Positions 1 through 5,564 of a stretch of DNA of 24,117 nucleotides are shown in pieces. The position numbers and the translations under genes were made by a program. The DNA is from RGIG3009 sp964389495. Lineage in GTDB: Bacteria; Bacillota; Clostridia; Oscillospirales; Acutalibacteraceae. Numbering within the stretch: the first letter of the stretch is position 1; each line of letters opens with the position of its first letter. The notes under the pieces were generated by a model. The model searched no databases, was not told the origin of the DNA, and saw only the letters and a list, made by a program, of their open reading frames with translations. Location of the stretch: assembly GCA_964389495.1 (NCBI GenBank), contig CAYMDU010000018.1, positions 1-24,117 on the forward strand, given 5' to 3'.

Positions 1-577
1 ACTGCATGCCTTCCACCACTTCGGTGTAGGTTTCGGCCGTTTTAGACTCTTCCACCGTGATCACACCGTCGGCCGACACCTTTTCCATGGCTTCGGCAAT
101 CAGCTTGCCGATCACCGCGTCGCCGGCCGAAATGGTGGCCGCGCTGGCAATGTCTTCGGAACCGCTCACCTTTTTGGAGTTGTTCTCCACTTCGGCCACC
201 ACGGCATCAACGGCCTTTTGAATACCGCGCTTCACACCCATGGGGTTGGCACCGGCGGCCACGTTCTTCATGCCTTCGCGAATGAGCGCCTGCGCCAACA
301 GCGTGGCGGTGGTGGTACCGTCGCCGGCCACATCGTTGGTTTTGGTGGACACTTCTTTCACCAGCTGGGCACCCATGTTTTCAAACGCGTTGTCCAGTTC
401 GATTTCCTTGGCGATGGTCACGCCGTCGTTGGTGATCAGCGGAGCACCGTATTTCTTATCCAACACCACATTGCGACCGCGCGGCCCCAAGGTGATTTTC
501 ACGGTGTTGGCCAACTGGTCCACACCGGACTGCAACGCCTTGCGGGCGTCTTCGCCAAACAGAATTTCCTTTGCCAT
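1..577 (-). CDS. groL: Chaperonin GroEL (60 kDa, Hsp60), N-terminal part only
   Basis: GroEL forms the double-ring ATP-driven folding chamber of the cytoplasm and works with the GroES lid. The visible 192 codons begin MAKEILFGEDARKALQ and carry the equatorial-domain signatures TLGPRGRNVVLDKKYGAP and, near residue 85, the ATP-binding stretch GDGTTTATLLAQ. They continue to about VEESKTAETYTEVVEGMQ, where the window ends, so the apical domain and C-terminus are missing because of the edge and not because of damage. The ATG at 577-575 has AGGAGG about 7 bases upstream. The gene lies 20 bases after groS and is surely co-transcribed with it under the CIRCE-controlled promoter at 947-974. Confidence 0.98.
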   Translation of the reverse strand, partial: MAKEILFGEDARKALQSGVDQLANTVKITLGPRGRNVVLDKKYGAPLITNDGVTIAKEIELDNAFENMGAQLVKEVSTKTNDVAGDGTTTATLLAQALIREGMKNVAAGANPMGVKRGIQKAVDAVVAEVENNSKKVSGSEDIASAATISAGDAVIGKLIAEAMEKVSADGVITVEESKTAETYTEVVEGMQ

Positions 578-597
578 AGCTTCATTCCTCCTAACTG

Positions 598-882
598 TTA
601 TTCCACAATAGCCAAAATGTCGTTTTGACGGACAATGGTGTATTCCTCGCCGTCCACTTTCACTTCCGTGCCGGAATACTTGCTGGTGATCACCTTGTCA
701 CCGCATTTCACATACATGGTCACATCTTTGCCTTCCACATTGCCGCCGGGGCCCACTGCGATCACTTCGGCCACCTGGGGCTTCTCTTTGGCAGAACCTG
801 CCAAAATGATGCCGCTCTTGGTGGTTTCTTCGGCCTCGACCGTTTTGATAACCACACGGTCGGCCAACGGTTTGATTGTCAT
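598..882 (-). CDS. groS: Co-chaperonin GroES (10 kDa)
   Basis: GroES is the heptameric lid of the GroEL chamber. The 94-residue product matches the family length. It starts MTIKPLADRVVIKTVEAEE, contains the mobile-loop region TTKSGIILAGSAKEKPQ, and ends with the usual beta-barrel stretch GEEYTIVRQNDILAIVE. An in-frame extension reaches to 1005, but it would read through the promoter and operator. The ATG at 882-880 has AAGGAGG directly upstream and fits the family start, so it is chosen. It is the first gene of the groS-groL operon, and the CIRCE element in its leader implies HrcA repression. Confidence 0.98.
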   Translation of the reverse strand: MTIKPLADRVVIKTVEAEETTKSGIILAGSAKEKPQVAEVIAVGPGGNVEGKDVTMYVKCGDKVITSKYSGTEVKVDGEEYTIVRQNDILAIVE

Positions 883-910
883 ATATAGTCCTCCTTGTAT
901 TGTATTGAAC

Positions 911-945
911 GGTTTTAGCACTCTACTCGTTTGAGTGCTAAAACC
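911..945. promoter_or_regulatory. CIRCE operator (HrcA binding site) of groESL
   Basis: TTAGCACTC (915-923), 9 bases, then GAGTGCTAA (933-941) is a perfect match to the CIRCE consensus. The inverted repeat extends to 13 base pairs per arm (911-923 and 933-945). It begins immediately after the -10 box of the groESL promoter, where bound HrcA would block transcription. This is the standard heat-shock control of groESL in Firmicutes; hrcA itself is not in the window. Confidence 0.97.
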
Positions 946-946
946 T

Positions 947-974
947 ATTGTAGACCTTTTTCCGAAAAAATCAA
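947..974 (-). promoter_or_regulatory. sigma-A promoter of groS-groL
   Basis: On the minus strand a -35 box TTGATT (974-969) and a -10 box TACAAT (952-947) are separated by 16 bases. The -35 box overlaps the TGA stop of the upstream lipid kinase gene (973-971), and the CIRCE palindrome starts right after the -10 box. Confidence 0.85.
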
Positions 975-1927
975 GTACTAATTGGGAAAATTTCGGAGTT
1001 TTCACAATTTTTTAACAATTCGTCGGCCGGCGCCGCCGGAAACACAAACGAAACGGCCTGCGGCACCAGTTCAAAGGTCACATCCGTGGTGCGAAAACAC
1101 TCGCCGTCGGCGGTCACCACCGCGGGCGTTTCGGCGCACACCCGCATCCGCCGGCCGCGAAACATCTCACAGCACGGCAGCGACAGGTGCCCCCCGGCTT
1201 TGTAGATTTTCAAAAACCGCAGCACCTCGGTGTGGCGAATGTCTTTAATCAGCACAAATTCCAACCGGCCGTCGTCCGGTTTCGAAGCGGGCGACCCGCA
1301 ATAGCCGCCCCCATAGTATGGGCCGTTGGCGGCCAGTGCAAACAAATACTCGCCGGCGCGTTCCACGGGGCCGTCGTCGGTGTCCATCGTCACCCGCAGC
1401 GGCTGCCCCAGCTTGCCAAAGAAGGTGCGCACAATCGCCAGATTATAGGCCATCGAACCGCTCACCAGCGGCAGGCGTTTGTAGTGCACCATGCGGTCGG
1501 CCACATTGGCGTCCATGCCCATGGAGCACATATTCAGCGACAGCGACCCGTTGCAGCGAATGGCATCCACGCGGCGCGCCGTGCCGCCCATCAGGGCCGC
1601 CCAGTCCCACGCACCGTTCGGTGCCACCCCGCGCAAAAAATCGTTGCCGGACCCGCACGGCACACACGCCAACTCGGCGTTGTCGGCACCCGCCATGCCG
1701 TTAAGCACTTCCAGCACCGTGCCGTCGCCGCCGCAGGCATACAGCCGCACGGCATCGCCTTTGGCACTCTCGCGCCGCGCAATATCGGTGGCTTCGCCCG
1801 CACAACCGGTCACAAAAAAGGCGTGTTCCGCCGGATGCGCCTCAAAAAAGCCGCTCACCCGTTGCGGCACCTGCAATGCCTCTTTCTTTTTTCCGGCTGC
1901 CGGGTTCAAAATAAACACATGCCGCAC
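971..1927 (-). CDS. Diacylglycerol kinase catalytic-domain lipid kinase (DagK/YegS/BmrU family)
   Basis: The family phosphorylates diacylglycerol or related lipids with ATP at the inner face of the membrane, returning lipid to phosphatidate. The 318-residue product has the family's usual length of about 300. It starts MRHVFILNPAAGKKK, which is the N-terminal nucleotide-binding motif. It carries the hallmark GGDGT at residues 66-70 followed by VLEVLNG, then CGSGNDFLRG, and has a beta-rich C-terminal domain. The start is GTG at 1927-1925 with GGAGG 8 bases before it; an internal GTG at 1918 is a less likely alternative. It lies 22 bases after the RNA methyltransferase gene and is probably co-transcribed with it. 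Whether diacylglycerol or another lipid is the substrate cannot be told. The final codons overlap the groESL promoter. Confidence 0.9.
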   Translation of the reverse strand: MRHVFILNPAAGKKKEALQVPQRVSGFFEAHPAEHAFFVTGCAGEATDIARRESAKGDAVRLYACGGDGTVLEVLNGMAGADNAELACVPCGSGNDFLRGVAPNGAWDWAALMGGTARRVDAIRCNGSLSLNMCSMGMDANVADRMVHYKRLPLVSGSMAYNLAIVRTFFGKLGQPLRVTMDTDDGPVERAGEYLFALAANGPYYGGGYCGSPASKPDDGRLEFVLIKDIRHTEVLRFLKIYKAGGHLSLPCCEMFRGRRMRVCAETPAVVTADGECFRTTDVTFELVPQAVSFVFPAAPADELLKNCENSEIFPIST

Positions 1928-1949
1928 CGGCCACCCCTCCTTGCTTTCC

Positions 1950-3068
1950 TTAACGGTAGTACAAATACAGCTGGCATTTCAACATGCCGTTATACAGCTT
2001 GCGCCGCTTGTCCGCCTTGCGGCCGAACTGCTCTTCAAAGGTCTCGTCCGGGCTGATAACGGCATAGCTCCACCCGGCTTTCGGCACAAACACCTGCCCC
2101 ATCACGCGATACAGCTGCCGCGCCGCCTCCGTGTCCAACAGGCGCTCGCCATAGGGTGGATTGCACAGCACCACGCCGCTGTCCCCCTCCGGCTGAAACG
2201 CCCGCAGGTCGCGCTGCACAGCACGCACCTGGCAGCCCACACCGGCTTTTTCGGCGTTTTCCCGGGTCAGGCGCACCGCGCCCTCGTCAATGTCGCTGCC
2301 CAGCGCGCAAAAAGCGCGGTCGTGCAAAATTTGCAAAGCGGCGCGTTCCCGCTCCTGCTCCCACACAGCGGCCGACGGCCAGCCCCATTGCATGGCGGCA
2401 AACCGACGGTGCAAACCGGGCGCCACCCGCCGTGCCGCCAACGCAGCTTCAATCAGCAAGGTGCCGGAACCGCAGCACGGGTCCATCACCCGCTCGGCCA
2501 ACCGGGCACGGGTGATATCCACCATGGCCGCCGCCAGCGTTTCTTTCAGCGGCGCCCCGCCGGCGTTGCGGCGATACCCGCGCTTGTGCAGGCCGGCCCC
2601 GCTGGTGTCAATCAGCAGAGTGGCTTCGTCTTTCAAAAGGGTGAACTGAATTTGCACCACGGCGCCGGTTTCTTCAAACCAGCCGATGCCGTAGTGCTGT
2701 TTCAGCCGCTCCACCACCGCTTTTTTAATAATCGACTGGCAATCCGGCACACTGTGCAGCGCCGAATTCAGCGACCATCCTTTCACCGGAAACGCCTGCT
2801 TTTTCCCCACAAAGCGTTCCCACGGCAGGGCGCGCACTCCCTGGAACAGCTGTTCAAAACTGGTGGCGCGAAACGACCCCACCACCAGTTGAATACGCTC
2901 GGCATAACGGCTGCCTATGTTGGCCCGCGCCAACAGTTCCTCGCCGCCGGAAAACAGCACCCGCCCGTTTTCCGGGGCCACCTCGGCGGCCCCCATGCGG
3001 CGCAGTTCGTCGCCCAACAGTCCTTCCACGCCAAACAGGCACGGCGCACAAAACCGAAATGTTTCCAT
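1950..3068 (-). CDS. THUMP-domain class I SAM-dependent RNA methyltransferase (RlmL/YpsC-like)
   Basis: Members of this family methylate a guanine N2 in 23S rRNA; the exact target here is inferred from B. subtilis YpsC and the RlmL N-terminal half. The 372-residue product has a ferredoxin-like/THUMP region at about residues 1-155. The Rossmann methyltransferase domain has the SAM motif DPCCGSGT at 196-203 and the catalytic-loop motif NPPYGERL at 303-310. The start is ATG at 3068-3066, with GAGGG 5 bases upstream and the product beginning METFRFCAPCLFG. A longer in-frame reading to 3134 would run through the terminator hairpin at 3098-3126 and is rejected. The lipid kinase gene follows 22 bases downstream. 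No clear promoter is seen between the terminator and the start, so read-through may contribute. Confidence 0.9.
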   Translation of the reverse strand: METFRFCAPCLFGVEGLLGDELRRMGAAEVAPENGRVLFSGGEELLARANIGSRYAERIQLVVGSFRATSFEQLFQGVRALPWERFVGKKQAFPVKGWSLNSALHSVPDCQSIIKKAVVERLKQHYGIGWFEETGAVVQIQFTLLKDEATLLIDTSGAGLHKRGYRRNAGGAPLKETLAAAMVDITRARLAERVMDPCCGSGTLLIEAALAARRVAPGLHRRFAAMQWGWPSAAVWEQERERAALQILHDRAFCALGSDIDEGAVRLTRENAEKAGVGCQVRAVQRDLRAFQPEGDSGVVLCNPPYGERLLDTEAARQLYRVMGQVFVPKAGWSYAVISPDETFEEQFGRKADKRRKLYNGMLKCQLYLYYR

Positions 3069-3097
3069 AGTTCCCTCACTGTTTCTCATGATCTCAT

Positions 3098-3126
3098 AAA
3101 AAATGCCGTTGCCCGTGGGCAACGGC
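3098..3126 (-). terminator. Rho-independent terminator after yabR
   Basis: Read on the minus strand, a 10-base-pair stem GCCGTTGCCC/GGGCAACGGC (3126-3117 with 3114-3105) with a 2-base loop is followed by A and six T (3103-3098). It closes the divIC-yabR unit and separates it from the RNA methyltransferase gene. Confidence 0.9.
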
Positions 3127-3155
3127 TGTTTCACCTTCGCACAAAGCCGCGCAAA

Positions 3156-3605
3156 TCAGGAACGCTTGCGGGTAAATCCGCCGTGTTTTCCGTCGAGCGA
3201 GCGCTTCAAATCCAACATTTTCTCGTCGCTGGTTTGCTTGAACTTCGACATCATTTCTTCAAAGCTGGCGTTTTCGGCGGTGTTGGCGGCCGGTTGCCAC
3301 TCAAACCCGCCGGGGCGGCCGGGCGATACCCGGCGCGGTGCCGGTGCTCCACGACCGGTGCGCGGCGGCGGATCCATGGCCTTTTTAATGGAAAGGCTGA
3401 TTTTGCCGTCGTCCCCGATGCTGAGGATTTTCACCTTCACCTGCTGATTTTCCGTGACAAAATCGCGGATTTCTTTCACATAGGTCGGTGCCACTTCCGA
3501 AATGTGCACCATTCCCGTTTTCCCGCCTTCCAATTCGACAAACGCGCCGAATTTGGTAATGCCGGTAACCTTGCCCTCAACACACGCGCCAACTTCCAAA
3601 GCCAT
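3156..3605 (-). CDS. yabR: S1 RNA-binding domain protein (YabR/GSP13 type)
   Basis: The first 75 residues form one S1 (OB-fold) domain: GACVEGKVTGITKFGAFVEL, then GMVHISEVAPTYV, and VKVKILSIGDDGKISLSIK at its end, which is the classic polynucleotide-phosphorylase-type pattern. A low-complexity Pro/Arg/Gly linker follows (about 77-105). A short basic helical tail ends in KRSLDGKHGGFTRKRS. The role is RNA or ribosome binding by family; no precise function is established. Position just after divIC copies the B. subtilis divIC-yabR order. The ATG at 3605 opens directly on the S1 fold; its ribosome site is a G-rich AGGGGG set rather far upstream. A strong terminator follows. Confidence 0.88.
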   Translation of the reverse strand: MALEVGACVEGKVTGITKFGAFVELEGGKTGMVHISEVAPTYVKEIRDFVTENQQVKVKILSIGDDGKISLSIKKAMDPPPRTGRGAPAPRRVSPGRPGGFEWQPAANTAENASFEEMMSKFKQTSDEKMLDLKRSLDGKHGGFTRKRS

Positions 3606-3634
3606 TTTGCGGAGTTCCCCCTACTGCTAGAAAA

Positions 3635-3916
3635 TCATTCTTTCGGGATTTCGACCAACACGGTCTCGCCCGGTTTTGCCATTCCCTGTTTGCGTGCCTG
3701 CTGTTCCAGATAGTTTTCATAACTGTCCAGTTTGTCTTGCAGCACCACATTGGTGTTCAGCTGGCTGTCCAGCTGGGCGTTCAAATCGTCCAGCCGCTGC
3801 TGCCCCTCGTTCAGCTGCAAATGAAGCTGCACCAGCGACACCACCACATACACCGAAAGAGCCAGCAGGGCAACGCGCAACAACAGGCTTTTTTTCTTGG
3901 GTTTCACAACGCGCAT
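3635..3916 (-). CDS. divIC: Septum formation initiator, DivIC/FtsB family
   Basis: DivIC is a bitopic membrane protein of the divisome that pairs with FtsL and DivIB through its coiled coil. The 93-residue product shows the expected layout. It has a short basic cytoplasmic tail (MRVVKPKKK), one membrane helix at about 12-30, a heptad-rich coiled coil at about 32-75 (LNEGQQRLDDLNAQLDSQL), and an extracytoplasmic end with the family-type MAKPGETVLVEIP. AAAGGAG sits 8-9 bases before the ATG at 3916. A sigma-A promoter for it lies inside the end of yabQ, so it need not depend on sporulation. yabR follows 29 bases after the stop. Confidence 0.92.
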   Translation of the reverse strand: MRVVKPKKKSLLLRVALLALSVYVVVSLVQLHLQLNEGQQRLDDLNAQLDSQLNTNVVLQDKLDSYENYLEQQARKQGMAKPGETVLVEIPKE

Positions 3917-3939
3917 ACCGCCGGCTCCTTTCCGTGTAC

Positions 3940-4431
3940 TTATTCTTTATGATTATACCTTATCTCCCCAACAGGTTGCAAGCCTTTTTTAAAAAAAAGT
4001 TCGATTTTTTTTGCCGCTTTTCGCGGCGGTTCCCCGATTTTCCCGCGCAGCGCCTCGGCACGGCCGCGCCAACGGGTCCATCGCGGGCGCAGCCACGCCC
4101 GCACCCGCCGCCGGCAGGCCGCCGCTGCCCGCCGCCCGCACCGCACGGCACGCCCCACGGTGCGGTGATACGCCGCCGCTCCCACCGGCAGGCTCAGCAA
4201 CACATAGCCGCGCACCGTGCCGCCGGTCAGGGCCAGCGAAAACAAAAACACCGCCACGGCCGCCGCCGAAGCATACAGGCAATCCCCCGCCAACACCCGC
4301 CACCGCGCCGACCGTGTCGGCCGGTGCCAACCGGCAATCAGGTCATACCCCAGCCCCAGCAAAAAGCCCATGCCGCAGGCCAACAGCACCTCGCGCAGCT
4401 GTTGCGCATTGCTAAACCCCATGCCGCTCAC
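3940..4431 (-). CDS. yabQ: Spore cortex biosynthesis membrane protein YabQ
   Basis: YabQ is a sporulation protein needed for cortex formation in B. subtilis, located in the mother-cell/forespore membranes. The 163-residue product has three likely membrane segments (about 13-33, 46-70 and 74-90), with the N-terminal LREVLLACGMGFLLGLGYDL typical of the family. A very basic, arginine-rich tail runs from about 93 on. The reading starts at GTG 4431-4429, overlapping the yabP stop as GTGA. An ATG at 4422, preceded by GGTGA, is an equally possible start and would remove three residues. Identity rests on the membrane pattern and gene order. The last codons contain the divIC promoter. Confidence 0.85.
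   Translation of the reverse strand: MSGMGFSNAQQLREVLLACGMGFLLGLGYDLIAGWHRPTRSARWRVLAGDCLYASAAAVAVFLFSLALTGGTVRGYVLLSLPVGAAAYHRTVGRAVRCGRRAAAACRRRVRAWLRPRWTRWRGRAEALRGKIGEPPRKAAKKIELFFKKGLQPVGEIRYNHKE
3952..3981 (-). promoter_or_regulatory. sigma-A promoter of divIC inside yabQ
   Basis: On the minus strand TTGCAA (3981-3976) and a perfect TATAAT (3957-3952) are separated by 18 bases, about 36 bases before the divIC start. The -10 box is also the YabQ codons for Tyr-Asn in the tail IRYNHKE. An AT-rich tract of T and A runs (about 3985-4015) lies upstream of the -35 box. Confidence 0.75.
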
Positions 4432-4712
4432 CGAAACAGTTTGCCCAGCCAGCCGCCACGGGCGCGCGGTGCCGCATACACCAGCGAGTGTACCGTGCCT
4501 TCCACGCTCAGTTCACCGGTTTCCGTGTTCAAACGCACCAGGTGCAGGCCTTCGCCTGTCACCGTCAGTTCTCCCTGCACCGTCAGCGCCACCACTGCGG
4601 TGTCGTCAAATCGGTCCACCTCCTGCACGCCGGTCACAGTCAGTGCCGTGCGGTTGCTCAGGCTCACCACATGCGGCTGCACGGCGGGTGCCGGCTTCGG
4701 TTGTTCGTTCAT
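4428..4712 (-). CDS. yabP: Sporulation protein YabP
   Basis: YabP is a small sporulation protein of the YabP/YqfC family, encoded beside yabQ and transcribed in the mother cell in B. subtilis. The 94-residue product starting MNEQPKPAP has the beta-rich family core HVVSLSNRTALTVTGVQEVDRFDD, then ELTVTGEGLHLVRLNTETGELSVEGTVHSLVY. The start is ATG at 4712-4710, with GAGGGGG 9 bases before. A longer frame to 4769 would run through a hairpin and promoter. It overlaps yabQ by 4 bases. A candidate sigma-E promoter lies just upstream at 4734-4762. Confidence 0.9.
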   Translation of the reverse strand: MNEQPKPAPAVQPHVVSLSNRTALTVTGVQEVDRFDDTAVVALTVQGELTVTGEGLHLVRLNTETGELSVEGTVHSLVYAAPRARGGWLGKLFR

Positions 4713-4733
4713 TCGGCTTCGCCCCCTCATGTC

Positions 4734-4762
4734 ACTATATGAGAAACGCCGCCGCAATATAC
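4734..4762 (-). promoter_or_regulatory. Candidate sigma-E promoter of yabP-yabQ
   Basis: On the minus strand GTATATT (4762-4756) and CATATAGT (4741-4734) are separated by 14 bases. Known sigma-E promoters in Bacillus resemble KMATATT, 14-15 bases, CATACAMT. It lies directly after the rqcP terminator hairpin. The start point would fall near 4727, giving a leader of only about 15 bases with the ribosome site at its very 5' end; this lowers confidence. Confidence 0.5.
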
Positions 4763-4794
4763 AAAACAATCGGATGCCGCAGCATCCGATTGTT
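4763..4794 (-). terminator. Terminator hairpin at the end of rqcP
   Basis: A 13-base-pair perfect stem (4765-4777 with 4782-4794) has a 4-base loop. Read on the minus strand it is followed by TTTTG after the hairpin core. The stem overlaps the rqcP stop codon (4796-4794). It separates rqcP from yabP. Confidence 0.75.
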
Positions 4795-5033
4795 CACAGC
4801 AACTTATACAGCAGCGCGGCGTCGTTTTTGGCCACCGTTTCCTGCACGGTCACCACCTGCGCTGTCAACTCCCGCGTGCCGAACTGAATGGTGAGCACAT
4901 CGCCCACCTTCACATCGTAGGACGCGCGCGCCGCTTTGCCGTTCACCAGCACGCGGCCGGCATCGCAGGCTTCGTTGGCCACGGTGCGCCGCTTAATCAG
5001 GCGCGATACTTTCAAAAATTTATCCAATCGCAT
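4794..5033 (-). CDS. rqcP: S4-domain RNA-binding protein RqcP (YabO/HslR, Hsp15-like)
   Basis: The 79-residue S4-domain protein begins MRLDKFLKVSRLIKRRTVA and contains the loop AGRVLVNGKAARASYDVKVGD typical of S4 domains. The Bacillus ortholog binds stalled 50S subunits with peptidyl-tRNA and helps RqcH add alanine tails in ribosome quality control. Assignment to that role is by orthology and gene order (hupA-rqcP-yabP). The ATG at 5033 has TGAGGAG upstream at the usual distance. A hairpin lies between hupA and this gene, so expression may be by read-through. Confidence 0.93.
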   Translation of the reverse strand: MRLDKFLKVSRLIKRRTVANEACDAGRVLVNGKAARASYDVKVGDVLTIQFGTRELTAQVVTVQETVAKNDAALLYKLL

Positions 5034-5050
5034 GGTTTGCTCCTCACAAA

Positions 5051-5080
5051 AGTAAAAGCCGCCCGTGTCACGGGCGGCTT
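5051..5080 (-). terminator. Terminator or attenuator between hupA and rqcP
   Basis: A 10-base-pair perfect stem AAGCCGCCCG/CGGGCGGCTT (5056-5065 with 5071-5080) has a 5-base loop. Read on the minus strand it is followed by TTACTTTTG. The T run is interrupted, so partial termination that lowers rqcP relative to the abundant HU is likely. Confidence 0.75.
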
Positions 5081-5092
5081 CGCAACTTGCAC

Positions 5093-5368
5093 TTATTTCG
5101 CAACAGCGTCTTTGAAAGCCTTGCCGGCTTTGAAAACGGGCTGCTTGGAAGCCGGGATGGTGATGGTCTCTTTGGTCTGAGGATTACGGCCGGTGCGAGC
5201 AGCGCGGGCACGAACCTCAAAAGTGCCAAACCCAACAATCTGCACTTTGTCTTCTTTGGCAACTGCTTCCACCACGGAATCCAACACAGCGGCCACGGCC
5301 TTTTCGGCGTCTTTCTTGGACAGACCAGCTTTTTCTGCAACCGATGCAACCAATTCTACCTTGTTCAT
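5093..5368 (-). CDS. hupA: DNA-binding protein HU
   Basis: HU is the abundant nucleoid protein that bends DNA as a dimer. The 91-residue product has the family length and landmarks. These are the dimerisation helices MNKVELVASVAEKAGLSKKD, VQIVGFGTFEVRARAARTGR leading into the DNA-binding arm, and RNPQTKETITIPASKQPVFK with the intercalating proline region. It ends AGKAFKDAVAK. TTGGAGG lies 8-9 bases before the ATG at 5368. It has its own strong promoter and a hairpin terminator after the stop. Codons and sequence are typical of a highly expressed gene. Confidence 0.98.
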   Translation of the reverse strand: MNKVELVASVAEKAGLSKKDAEKAVAAVLDSVVEAVAKEDKVQIVGFGTFEVRARAARTGRNPQTKETITIPASKQPVFKAGKAFKDAVAK

Positions 5369-5423
5369 GAGAAAACCTCCAAAAATTTAGTATTCCAACG
5401 GAATGCTCCGCACAGAATGTATA

Positions 5424-5440
5424 ATGAACACTTCGTTCAT
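5424..5440. repeat. Inverted repeat in the hupA leader
   Basis: ATGAAC, 5 bases, GTTCAT forms a perfect 6-base inverted repeat (5424-5429 and 5435-5440). It lies right at the expected transcription start of hupA, about 7 bases after the -10 box. It could be a 5' stabilising stem in the mRNA or a protein-binding site; the sequence does not decide between them. Confidence 0.6.
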
Positions 5441-5445
5441 ACTGT

Positions 5446-5474
5446 ATTGTACAACACGCACTTGCGTTTTTCAA
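5446..5474 (-). promoter_or_regulatory. sigma-A promoter of hupA
   Basis: On the minus strand TTGAAA (5474-5469), 17 bases, TACAAT (5451-5446). A run of seven T and seven A (5478-5491) sits just upstream of the -35 box and resembles an UP element, fitting a very strong promoter. The rest of the gap to mtaD (5492-5564) is AT-rich with no clear terminator hairpin. Confidence 0.88.
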
Positions 5475-5564
5475 GAGTTTTTTTAAAAAAAGTGAATTTC
5501 GGCCCGATATTTTGACAAAAACAACAAACGGGGTTACCGAAAATTGGAACATTTCCCCAAAAAA

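Noticed and set aside
3068..3134. Longer N-terminus of the RNA methyltransferase reaching 3134
   Set aside because: It would translate through the strong terminator hairpin at 3098-3126; the ATG at 3068 has a ribosome site and matches the family start.
1491..3713. Long plus-strand open frame of 740 codons opposite the lipid kinase, RNA methyltransferase and yabR genes
   Set aside because: It is the antisense shadow of GC-rich coding DNA. It has a His/Gln/Arg/Pro-rich composition, no domain, and covers several well-supported minus-strand genes and a terminator.
5492..5564. Possible terminator after mtaD
   Set aside because: Only weak GGGG/CCCC and GGAA/TTCC pairings are present, with no GC stem followed by a T run, so none is called.
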